This document shows, piece after piece, positions 9,960-21,564 of a DNA stretch of 64,000 nt. Both the position numbers and the translations under genes were made by a program. The notes below the pieces were generated by a model. That model was not told the origin of the DNA. It saw only the letters and a program-made list of their open reading frames with translations, and searched no databases. This DNA is from Acanthosepion esculentum (lineage: Eukaryota; Mollusca; Cephalopoda; Sepiida; Sepiidae), in the NCBI GenBank assembly GCA_964036315.1, contig OZ038511.1, forward strand, positions 1,355,126-1,419,125, written 5' to 3'. The number at the start of each line of letters is the position of its first letter. Within the stretch, counting starts at the first letter, position 1.

Positions 9960-12384
9960 TAATGAAATATTTCCGAAACAGACAAGCAAAGTTAGATACC
10001 TACTGAATTCAAAAGATTTGCCAACAATTCGATTTATTTTGATGTCACTACATTTGTAAAAAGCATGGAATGTAAATGAAGAAGAGTATTGCAAAATTAC
10101 AAGCTGTTTGTTGATATCTGCAACTCTGTTAGTGTTCAATGTTCATGATACGAAAATGACATTTTGAATATTAAAAAACATCATTTTGAACATAAACCTA
10201 AAATGCTTTTCTTTCAATGTTAATTGCGAAATCTGCTATTAACAAAGCATGTACCCTCTTTGAAACAACGTGCGTACACACACACACACACATATTAGAG
10301 ATTTTTTTTTTCTAATATTTCCTAATGCTCATAAGTTTTTCATTTTGGAGCAATTTTCGCGCGAAGTCCCTGCACTTTTCCAATGCACTTCCGAATATCA
10401 GCCTTGCACTCTAATCCAAAGTCGACCTTCTGCAATTTCCAAGTCATCGCTTAACTACTTTATCCAGCAGCATCGTTACATGATTTTCCTCAAGTAATTT
10501 GCATACTGACGCATTCAATTATGAATATTGCTGTACGTAGGAAGTGGACGTGACACTTCGCCGGCAGCCATGACTTCCCCGTGGTTGAACATGCTTGCTC
10601 TTCTTACGGGTCACGTTCAGATGTGGATTTATTTAAGTACAGTGCATTGTGTCATTTCCAATATTTCACGACAAGCATCCAAGATAAATATTAAATTTAA
10701 TCCGATTTTGATAATGAATTTCCTCCACCTTTCAAATCTTATTTATTTGACTGACATCAATTTGTTCTATGAGTTCAAAACGAAATTGCAGTGATTCAAA
10801 TTTTACGGTTCAAATACAACTGTCATTTATGTGACATTTTCTGAGTTAAAAACACAAATGTATTTAAATAAATTTATGTGTGTGTGCCTATAGCGTACTC
10901 GTTTACTTTAAAAAATAATTAAAAATACATCTACAAAAAATAAATAAATAAAAGGTTAAACTAAAAAGGACTAAAAAATCCATGAAAAAGAACTGAAACG
11001 CAGAATTTTCAAAATTTAAGAAGGGTCATTATTTTAAATGAAAGTAACAAAGTTCAATCTTAAAATAATTTAATTTATCAATTTGACGTTGGATTTTCCT
11101 TCATACCTGAACCTGACTGACTCTAACTGAATTTCCGTTTCTACAGCGATAGCGAAACCTGTTGGTTATATAACGAGAGTGAATGTAGATCACGAGGAGG
11201 ATAAATAACTAAAAAATAAATGTAGCAATTTTGTTTCTCCTCCTCACATATTTCTTTGTTCTGTATGCAACTTTGCTTGATTAAAGACTGAATTCTAAAC
11301 AAGGCTGTTCGATTCGAACTGACTGATAAAGCAACCGAATCGCGTATCAACAAGAAATAAAGAGAAACAAGTAGAAAGCAGAAAATAAAGGTTATTGTTA
11401 CACAGTAGTAACATTTTTGTCACAATACAAAATTAATTTTACTGCTGAGAAACAAAGATTTTTTTATTTTTTTTTATTTTAGATTTATAATTTGGGATGT
11501 TGTCTAATGTTAAGCTTAAGTGTCTTCAATTTTATTCCTTTTATACTTTCTGGGTTTTTTTCGATTTAATTTTTGATTTTTTCTCAATCGCAATTTGTAA
11601 ATTATTATTTATTTATTTCTTTTCTTTCTTTTTTTTTTTTGCTAATTTAGTGTTTGGATTATTTCTTGACCATAGATTACTTTTTATGACCCGTTCTTTT
11701 GAGATTAAAAAAAAACATCCACCTTCAAACTTACTATCTCCAATTTTTTGTTCAGCAAGCTTTTTAAAACGTCACTTTTATCAAGATTGTAGCGTTGTCA
11801 CAAAGAATGAAGGAAACAAGTTCTATGAAAAAGTCTCTTTGAAAGAACATCCACGATTATTGGTATTTCCAATAAAAAAAACTATCGAGAACTTTTTTTT
11901 CAATACTATATCAAATACCAATATAATTTAACTCGGGCAATTTTTCTCATATGCGTGACTTTACTACTTATCTGGCTTTTTTAATTTCTAAAGCATCAAA
12001 GAAATAGCCTTTTCCTCTCGTATTAGTAGCCCAGTTTTGTCGATTTTCTTCAGCTAAAAAAAAAAAAGGTTTTTCAGTATAAGAAAATTGATTATCTAGA
12101 CCCAAATAAAATTGATGAAGGGAATTGTTATTTCTCGATTGGTAATAGACTTAGATGTGAACAAGAAGCCACGCTTCATTCTCTTACTAATTTCCTAATA
12201 TTCATGCATGATGTCAAATTCTTTCTTTCACTCCCCACCATCCTTGCTCAATATATTTGTCTGAGAATTTAAAACCAAAAAGACAAAAGAAGAAACGAAC
12301 TAATCTAAGGGAAGTAACTAGGATAAGACTAATCCTTTTATTACATTCTTCCATCTGTAAATAAAAGTGAATTTCTTTTTCAAC
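9960..12384. other. No gene recognised; AT-rich with one CpG-rich patch
   Basis: Mostly A/T-rich, with a short (CA)n at 10274-10292. At 10528-10640 there is a patch unlike its surroundings (acgtgacacttcgccggcag) with several CpGs. Its + frame is open for 88 codons, but I recognise no family. The long frame at 11497-11931 is Phe-rich low-complexity translation of T tracts and is not credible as a gene. Confidence 0.4.
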
Positions 12385-13450
12385 ATGGATATCTATGTAG
12401 TTGTGTTTTTCTACTCCTTCACTCTGTGAGATAAATCTTCTTTTTCTGTGTACCGTGTCCCTTCAGGGCTTGACGATCATGGCTTTCCACAACTTCTTAT
12501 CCTTTGTAGTTCTTAGGGTTAGGGTTTGTCATTTCACTATCACTCACAGTCTCTGTTATCCAATCCATTTATATATGCTTGTTTGCTAGATTACTTGCTA
12601 TTTCTCCCCTGTCCTTCTTGCTCACAGTATGACCATGTGTGTGTTAAATTCTCAAGGCCCCCTTACCCTATTGTGTGTCTTTGAAATTTCAACTGTTGCT
12701 TTCCGATTCCTTTCTTCTCATTTCCCTTATGACCCTGGCTGGGAGTTCCTGTAGTTTTGTATCTGAGTCATCTGCCTATCTTATGTTGTTGAGATTGTGC
12801 TGTCAATAATAAAACCTAGTAGGACTTCTAAATCTCTTAGTATCACCTCACTGTTGAATAAATCTGATGAGAAGACACATTCTTGTCTTACAACTCTTTC
12901 TGTTTTTTTTTATTTACTTATTTCATTTTCTGTTTGTATGCAGGTGGTTTGCTCCCAGTATAAGTTCTGGTTTATTCTAATATCTTTCACATTTAAATCA
13001 AAACTACCAAGCAGTTCAGACAGTTCTTTGTGATGTATTTATCAAATGCTTTTGCATATAAAACATAGCTATCATTTATATTGCTTGCTCTGATATCATT
13101 TTGAGCATAAAGATTACATTCCTTGTTCCAGTGTCATTAATGAAACCTCACTGTTCTTGTCCTATTTCTTGTTTAATTCTAGTACACATTTCATTAATCA
13201 GAATTTGGATGATAAGCTTTGTTATATGGTTGATTAAGCTGATTGTCAGATGTAACTCATATTCATTTACACTTGGCTTCTTAGGCAGCACTATAAAAAT
13301 AGATTCACTAACTTATTTTGTCATGTCACTACTCTTATTTATTTCACTTACTGTTTCTGTAATCTTGTTGATCCTGAAATCCTCTAAGGCTGCGAGTATC
13401 AATATGACAATTGCATCTGGTCCTACTGCTTTTTCCTTATGTAGACAGAA
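12385..13450 (-). pseudogene. LINE-B (endonuclease-reverse transcriptase type) relic
   Basis: On the - strand the RT reads EKAVGPDAIVI near 13420-13445, then NKITETVSEINKS, IFIVLPKKPSVNEYELH, TISLINHITKLIIQILINE, QEIGQEQ (stop) GF and NVIFMLKMISEQA (13100-13330), KHLINTSQ and a frame-shifted LNLYWEQT-like stretch (12930-13050). CVFSSDLFN and DLEVLLGFIID follow (about 12830-12890). The catalytic box near 12776 is (stop)ADD: the tyrosine codon of YADD has become TAG. The most 3' part (12400-12510) matches the family tail (KLWKAMI) and continues into a 3' flank shared with the copy at 32215-33215. It is 5'-truncated and disabled. Confidence 0.9.
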
Positions 13451-13552
13451 CCCATAAAACTGATAAAATTTCATGTTTCTTTTCTAAAATATAAAGTTCA
13501 GTGTGGGAAATAACTAGGATTCTGTTAACTGCAATCTGATTGCACTATATAT

Positions 13553-13888
13553 TTTTGTAAAAATGATATACAAAATATTTAGCACTATTTACATTAGTCG
13601 GACTATTGTCCTCATCTTTGTCACCATATTTATTACAATGTTTCAGCCATTATATGCTCCAACCTTCTTCAGGTGGTTGGAATGTCTAACTGAACCCTTT
13701 ATTTCACTCACTGGGGTAGACTGTTCTACTTCCACGTGCCATGTCTAATGGATGTCAGTTATCAGTTATCTCCTGTTAATTCCCCTCTCCAAGTTCTCTA
13801 CTGCCTTAACCAGGTATTGAACTCACACTCTTTGGGTCCTGTCACTGATTCTAACACCTTTATCCACTGTGCCATGTGTCCTTGAGGA
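13553..13888 (-). repeat. tRNA-derived SINE-like unit (copy 2)
   Basis: The reverse complement of the unit at 1471-1800. On the - strand it starts at 13888 with tcctcaaggacacatggc and an exact box A (tggcacagtgg), followed by the box B-like gtgagttcaatacctgg. The body contains acctgaagaaggttggagca and gatgaggacaatagtccga. Its 5' end falls at the tRNA-like start and carries no PLE tail, unlike copies 1 and 3. That argues for an independent SINE unit. Confidence 0.8.
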
Positions 13889-15049
13889 ATGATTCTGGCT
13901 AGGACTGGGTTGATGAGTCTCTTTCAGCAGGGCAAAATCCTTAGCTAGTCACTTCAAGATGCGACTTTGTTAGTCCTTTTCCTGAAACACAATTGTGCCT
14001 CATTCTGACCTTTCACAAAAGTTTGAAAACAGTCTTTCTCTCTCTTTTAACCTTTGGGCATTCCCCAATATACAAAAGAAGCTAAACACAAACCCTAACA
14101 CCTCTTAAATAAAAAAGGACGCTTAGTCAGTGTGAAATTCAAACAGAAAGAAATTGTTTATTTACAATAAATTTTTATGTTAAAATTAAGATAATTGTAG
14201 GGGTTGCCAAAAATATTCTTTTGAGCACTTAAAGAAATTAAGCTAGGTAGAGAAAATATTCAGAAGGTAGAGACTTACACATGTAGCCAAAGGTATTAAA
14301 GTTCTTGGTATAGAGTGTCAGCAATGTTCAAAAATTACTTAGTTCATTGAAGAGAGAATTTTGATTTTGGGTCATCAAATTTTGTTAATACAGTCGTGCA
14401 TGTATCTGTTAAAAGGAATGAGTTACAAAATATTTGTCGTTTGTAGAAAACTTTTAGAACTAGGTACTATTTTGTAGAATCATAATTGAAGAGAATGAGT
14501 TGTCTTTGTATTATTAAGAAAAACTTGTTCTGGTTGTGTGTTTGTTTCAGATAAAGATGTTCAAAATGATGTGTTTTTTAGTCTTCGTTGTGCTGGAGTT
14601 CTTTGTGAGTCACTGGATGTGTCAGAATCTGAGAATCAAACTCTACTGACCTATATCTTTCTCTGACTACTCACTCACAAATACAATCATGAAGAATAAC
14701 AACTAATTTGGTTGAAGTCTTCATAATTTAGTTTCAGATTCTATCCTTCTGATTGGATGAAAATGATCTTTAGAATTACTCTTTTCACTAGCTTTTTTTC
14801 AAGTAAATTTCTTTTTTATTACACTGAACTAGACATTGTGTCATATCAAAAAGTCATGTCTGAATACCTCATTGGTTGAAAATTTCTTTACTCTAGATAA
14901 AAGGGGCAGAGGGTCCTATTTTTTAAATAAATTTTTATAAATCTTAAGCTGATGTTTAAAGTATGCATCTTAAAGTGTGATAACAAGAAAGAGACAAATC
15001 ACTGTGGGCTTCCTTCATTTGTATCACCCAAATAATGATTCATATCATG
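13889..15049. other. No recognised feature
   Basis: AT-rich. The stretch at 13900-14120 is slightly GC-richer and looks repeat-like, but I cannot match it to a class or to another copy in this window. Confidence 0.4.
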
Positions 15050-16470
15050 ACTAATAAACACAGAAACACAGTGTTTCTTCTTTCAAGTAACAGCCACATG
15101 TTGTTATAAACAGAACTGGTTTCCAAGGCAAAATGAGAACCATGTAGCTTTCAACAATTTTGCACATCAGGCTTACTCTTGTGCAGTGAACAAAGGCATA
15201 TTTGATAGATTTCTCCTTATCAATGAAATGGACACATTCTGATGAAACAGCCAGTTCCACTGTGACCCACAGCATGCCTCAAATCACCAGCCAGATGAAT
15301 GATGCTTTGTCATTATTGAGTCATTTCAACCCATTTTCTCAAGGTCATAGGGAATAATAGTCAGGTCAGCACTCAATCCGAGCACTGTAGCAGAGATTAC
15401 CTCGGTGGTCCAAAAGGGCCAGAATTGTGTGTATGTTTTTCAATTGAATGTGGAAACGGTGAATTGGCAAGCTTTGAACTGAAGGCAAATTGAGCAGCAC
15501 TTCATGTGGACGGAAGTGGTGGTGTTGCTTGTAGCTATTTTTATTGGCTGGTTGTGGGTGCTCATTGGCTGAACAATGACTGATCAGGTGCATAAAAACA
15601 CAGTATGCTCATTCAAGGGGAGATTCATTTTTGGCGAGAGGAGTTGCTTACCTGAGATTGAGGTATGGTGATAATCAGCATTTGTGGAATTGATTTACCT
15701 ATTGGACTCTATACCACTGTTTTGCCCATTAGACTTGTATATAGTTTTTTTTGTGCTTCTGACCAATTCTCACACAAGCACCTTGATCAAATTACCTTTT
15801 GTAGCATCCTTCTTCTCGAATATGTGATTATCATTGTTTTGTATATACATCTGTTCTAGCAAATACCATAAAGGATTCAGATGGATCTTGATATTACCAG
15901 ACTGATCTCTGAAAAATAGAGGCAACAGACTGCACGATGTATCATGGAAGCCATGTGATCTCAAAGAAGTGTAAACAGGACCCTCTTTAGCTTGGTTATT
16001 CTTTGAAGCCAAACAAACTGTGGCCACAACTTTCTATAGTTTCTCAAGGCAAGCTGGCAGGAAGACAGAGGACTTATCATGATTAATTTACCTGCTTTTG
16101 GGGGAATGTTCACTTGTTGAATATCAGTGTCATCTGCAGGACAAATGTGTTCCAGCCTCAAGTACACTTCATAAAGAAGGCCTTCAATTCTGTGAAGCTT
16201 GTCCATTCTGACCTTTTTCAGCATTTTCTAAAATACATCCCCTGTTATAAAACACTCACACCTAGCTACTTCAATCACATCAGGACAAAAAAGCCAGCTA
16301 ACTCAGATGAAATGAGACAGAAGTCCTCACAGATACCTTTGTTTGAAGTCAAATGTTGCTCACCTAGTGATGTTACGCTGAAGATATATTGATCAGGAGC
16401 ATTCTGCGGTTCTTTTGCATATGATTTGGTACCTTGGCAAATATTCTTTCTAATGTTGACAAACATTTTT
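15050..16470 (-). pseudogene. Unidentified block, possible broken coding sequence
   Basis: A run of overlapping - strand open frames with more normal amino-acid composition than the flanks: 16275-16466, 15961-16224, 15770-16027, 15366-15593 and 15051-15275. The frame changes at about 16020, where LALRNYRKLWPQFVWL in one frame is continued by ATVCLASKNNQAKEGPVYTS in another. That is the pattern left by a frameshift in a real protein. Cys-rich phrases such as LEHICPADDTD and HDTSCSLLPLFF occur. I recognise no family. A decayed transposon gene or a processed pseudogene is possible, and so is chance. Confidence 0.3.
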
Positions 16471-19400
16471 TAACTACTGGAGCCTGGTAGTTAAACAAGC
16501 AAGCCATTTTGAGTAGTTCTGTATTTTATCAGGCTATTTGCAGAAATGACACTAAATTTTTACATCATAAAACTTTAATAGAATCCATAAAACCATAACT
16601 ATATTTACTCCCTCCTCCCTGAGTTATTCACATATGTAAAGAGAGTTTAGAGATGACATTTACAAATACCTGTGTGTATGCAAGTCTTTCAAATAATATA
16701 AAAAATGAACTGTCATTATCTGTATTCTTCTATTTTCTGTCCTCCAGATATGTATACAGGAATCCTATGATTAATGCACATAAGATTAATGTGTTTTTGA
16801 TTAGTGTCCTAAAATTTTTAGATACCAAAATTCAGTTACTGCATACATAATACTTGGTTAATGCAGTAAAACATTCATCAGTTTAACCATAGTAATTGAA
16901 AAATTGATTTTTTTTATAGTTACCAATTAATTAAAAATTTTCTAAAATTTAAAAATGGAAAAGGAGTAACTATTTTGTTTGTCAAGTATTGTTATCTAAG
17001 TAATTACAGTAGTGTTAAAAAATGGAATTATTATAAATAGATAAATTTTATAATATAAGCTGATAAAAAAATACATATTTGGATAATTGTTTCTATTAAA
17101 ATTTTTTGAATATTTTGATTTTTTTTCATGTTATTTTGAAGGTCTTAAAAGGAAATTTCTGATTTTTGTTAAAAAAATGTCCGATTTAATTAGATACAGA
17201 AATTTACATTTATTAAAAAATATTGAAATATAAAAGATGTCTGCATTTACTATGGAAAGATTATAAATAAAATTTTCAGGTTAAAATACTAATAATTATG
17301 ATATGTTTTGAAAATTTGAAGGGGTAATTTCTCAGTACTGCCAATTATATGAAGAACAGAAGAATACTATATAGAAAACGAAACTAAATAGGTTTTTCAT
17401 AAGAAATCAGATTAATAAACATTAATTCATAGCTTTTTCATTGTATCTTTTTATATGTACCTATATTTTAATAAAAAAGTAAGCAAATTAAAAATTAATT
17501 ATGAATGAGTTTCAAATTTGAAGTATAAATTAAATCATTTCCTATAAGTTATTTTATTTGATTAATGCATTTTCGATTAGTGCATATCTTTTAATGTGCA
17601 CAGTAGTCACACTAATTGAGGGATTGCTGTACTTCATCCCATATTTGTCTCTTTGCACCTAAATTATGTGGTTGTTTATATCAGGCTAATTCAAAATGAA
17701 TATTTAAGGCTCTGCAGTATTTGTCTTGTCCTTTTAAGTCTATAGGTCACATCAATTTTATCTCAAGCATTATTCCACATATTTCATGATGCAAGTGTCG
17801 CAGGTAACCACATAATTACTTCATTGTTGAAGATTATCTCCCTTGACTAAAGAACACTTCTAGCCTAAAGCACTATAATAGTATCTATTTTTGGGCTAAG
17901 CTATCTTAAGCTAAATAAAATTTCTTAAGCTACACTGCTCTCCTGTCTCTTATTACAGTGAGTGTATTAAATCAACTTTCATTTTTTATTGTTGTTCATA
18001 GATTCTCAAGAAACTAAAATAAAGTGACTGTTTTTTCTGGTATTCTGGCTTGGTGAAATATGCACTTTTACTAGAAAATCAGAAACAGTACAAAATTAAC
18101 CACTAATCTAAATCTGTGATTTTTAATGCAAATCCATGTGAAACATTTGAGAAATAATAATGAAAGTAATATTTGACTTAAAAGTGGATGGCAACATTTT
18201 TTGAAGAAATGTTCTAAGACTCCTAACTTGAATATCATGGTCACTAAATAAATAGTACTTGAAAGACTGTTTGAAACTGATGATGTTGAAGCACACACAC
18301 AGACACAAATTGCCTTTAATTGGTCTAAACTCACATCTCTATATGCATGGAGATTTTGACAATGAGCAGAAAAGTGACACATGCACACAAATTTGGTGCC
18401 TTTTGACAAAGTTGATGCAAAATCCAGATTAGCTGAGATCAGCCACAGGCAAAAAGAGAAAACAAAACCTTGATTAAATTTTTCTTTTTCTCTGTGAATT
18501 GCTAAAATTGCTTGTCTACTGACTGTGACTGAATAAAAAGATCTTACTGTAAAAATTTCTCATGAAACCTTTCATTTTTTGCTTTCCTGCATTTATTTTG
18601 TTTGATACTTTTTTCATTTCTTTTGATCACTTTAAATTTTGTACAAACAAAAACTTGCCAAAGTAATTGCTCAATAAAAAGCTCTTTAAATGCTTTCTTG
18701 CATCGTTGTTTTTCAGTCTTCTTTTCCCTCAAGTGATTTTTGATTCTCCACATGCATACAGCTGCATTTTCTCTGCTTTTGTTGAACACAACTAAAAGCC
18801 AATCAAGAGTTCTTTCGTGTCAACAGATTTTGGTTCATCAAGAAAAAAAAAGAAACCATTGCCTTTTTTCTTCATGCAGTAATTTTTTTATCATACTTAA
18901 ATCAAAAGATAATAATAATGCCCCTAGTTTTCAATGTTTTTTTTTTCGATGGGAGAAAGATGACATGTTTAAGAAGACTGAAGAGTTCCATGTTCAGCTT
19001 GAAATATAACAACCAATTTGCGTACTGTTAAATACAATCTATTGAATTATTGAGAGATTAATAATTTGTGATATTTTATAAGAAATATTTTGTGATTGTT
19101 ATCAATAAAAATTCAGCTGCTCATCTTGAAGAAGACGGTTAATTTTGGCATTAAGCCTGCTTTCCAGAACATTTGACAGGATGAAATTTTACTCTTATGA
19201 CTCTTCTTCTGTTATATGTTATTAACTGATATTGAAAGGATGATTCTTTTTTAATTTAGCAAAAACCAAATTAGGAGGCCCTTAAAATATTGTCAAACAA
19301 TTTTTTCATTTGTTAAAATCATTTGCTAAAAAGAAATGTTGAAAAGAAGTTTCAAGTTTTTTTAGTAACGGTTTGAGTTTGTTTTGTAAGTTATTCTTAA

Positions 19401-20774
19401 TGAGATCAGTTCTAGCTAAAAAAATACACCAAACAAGGCCTTGTGGAATAAAAAAAAGAAGTATTTTTATTACTGAATCTTACTGTGGAAAAACAGGAAA
19501 GCTAAACAGACTATTTTTCTTCACTGGAACCAATTCTGTGCATGCTTTTGAGGGGAACTGTTTTCAAAATGAAGCAAAATATTTATGGTCAAGTGCTAAG
19601 GGAAGTCAGAGAAACTTTTTCCAGAATTTATTTATCTAAATTTTTATGTCATATTTATTAAAGTCAGTCAAAGATTGAATAACATTTTAGAGAAGCTTGA
19701 AAGATTTCTGAAAATGTTCCTAAATGAAATATAGTGTTAACATAAATAACAAAGATGATTTAAATAAAAAACTTAGTGAATATTTAATGAAAGAAGAAAT
19801 ATGCGAGGTGTAAAATTTGTCATAATTTCTAGTTAATTTTGTGGAGTAATTGGCCATGCTTAAGTGTAATTGACAAAATTTTCAATAAGCAATAAGAGAA
19901 ATGAGAAAAGAGAACAGGGCAAAATAATACTAAGCAAACTAATATATATGCAAGTCAAAACCAAGCAAAGCAACTGTAATAAAGCAAAAAGTTTACAAAG
20001 TTAGAATTGTGTTCACACACAAAAGGGATACAGTCAAGTGGTTATAGTGTTCTGACCTTAAAAAAGAATAAAAATATTGGGGATAAAACTAAGAATTGTC
20101 CATTTTTTATTAGTTAGGAATAAATCACAGCATGTATTTAGGATTTATTTATAAATTTGGAAAGTAGATGTTGGAAACATTAAATTTTCTCTTCATTTAA
20201 TTCAGGTGAAGTACTTAGCAAGATTTCTTTTTGTTAGTGTAGTTATTTTCAATAAAATCTTTGAAAACTATTTCAGTTAAGGTTTGTTTCACCTTCACAG
20301 CATATCTTTTTAGAATTGCAAGATGGGCTCAGTGCTAAGAATGAAGTTAGAGGCTTAACACAGAATTTGATTTGCTGAACATCTCTGCATGTTAAGATTG
20401 AACATGGTGTACTCAAAAGAATGAAGTTATGAATATTAAAAAAGTGGTTCATTTATAAAATACCATTATGTGTTCAACTTGGATAGTTTGATTTCTGCTA
20501 TTTAATTTATTAACTGCTCTTATCTGTTTAGATAATCAGTTCAACGCAATCTCTATCATTTTTCAATTGGGTAAAAGATGATATATCAATATATAAGTGT
20601 GCACAAGTGGTGGTGGGCATTGTAAAGAAATTATGAGAATTCAGGGGAAAATGTCTTTTCTTGCAAAAATATGTTATTCTGTGTGTTGGTAAGCTTTTTA
20701 CTGAAATAAATGATTTCAGTTTTCAGACTTGGTTCATTGAACAAGAAATAGGTAAAAAAAAACAATAAGGTCAT
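16471..20774. other. No recognised feature
   Basis: About 4.3 kb of very AT-rich sequence. Short open frames on both strands (for example 18071-18409 -, 18740-19009 +, 19373-19639 +) are rich in Phe, Lys, Asn and Ile and show no motif. I see no RNA gene and no splice-bounded exon. Confidence 0.5.
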
Positions 20775-21285
20775 TTTACATTTGCAAAACGTGAAAGCAT
20801 TCAGATCATGGAAATGTCTCAGTCAAATAGATGCCCTGCATGGTAGAATCAACAGCAAAGATTACCTGAACATTTTGGGAGATCATGTTCATCCAATGTC
20901 CAAGACTTTATTCCCTGATGGTGACTGCATCTTCCAAGACAATAATGCTCCAATACATACCGCTCGAGTGGTTACAAATTGGCATGAAGAGCATGAAAGT
21001 GAGCTAGAACATATGGAGTGGCCTCCCCAATCTCCAGATATCAATATTATTGAGCAACAAGTTAGGAGCCGCTATCCTCCGTCATCATGTCGTAAAGAGC
21101 TGGGGAAGGTGTTAATGGAAGAATGACTGAAAATTCCTCTGGATGAAGACAGAAAGCTGTATGATTCAATTCCTAGACATATTAAAGCTGTCTGTGAGGC
21201 TAAAGGAGGACCAACTCCATATTAAATAAATTTTCTTTGAATTTAACAAGTGTTTCAATTATTTTGTCCAACACCTGTATATCAT
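20775..21285 (+). pseudogene. Tc1-like transposase C-terminal part (DD37E type)
   Basis: The C-terminal half of a cut-and-paste transposase with an RNase H fold. It reads LHGRINSKDYLNILGDHVHP, CIFQDNNAPIHTARVV (second catalytic Asp), MEWPPQSPDINIIE (catalytic Glu), then KIPLDEDRKLYDSIPRHIK and the usual end AKGGPTPY at about 21200-21224. The Asp-to-Glu spacing is 37 residues, counted directly. After the Glu the expected tryptophan-containing stretch is missing: IIEQ runs straight into QVRSRYPP, so several residues have been deleted in frame. A stop occurs at 21124. The string attttgtccaacacctgtat (21261-21280) looks like the right terminal inverted repeat. The 5' half, with the first Asp and the DNA-binding domain, is absent. 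Confidence 0.88.
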
Positions 21286-21564
21286 TGGTTCCAATATATA
21301 TATTTATAGTTTTAAGTTATACTAATATCAAGAATAGCACATATGTAAATATAAAAGTGGACACTGAGGTCAGCAACAAATGGCAATAGTCTGTTTCATG
21401 CTTGAAAACTATCTTCAGGCCATCATAACACCATATATATTTATATGGTGGACTCTCCTATCGTGAATGATAAATGACGGTTAGCATTGGATGGTGCCTT
21501 TCATTTTACACTTATGCATGCTAGCAGAGGCTATTGTAGAGAAAATCAAGTAAGGGAAAAACAT
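21286..21564. other. Spacer between Tc1 relic and LINE-C
   Basis: No coding. Includes ccatatatatttatatgg (21431-21448), a small imperfect palindrome. Confidence 0.4.

Noticed and set aside
11497..11931. A 144-codon + strand open frame
   Set aside because: Phe-rich low complexity arising from T tracts; no motif, no splice context.
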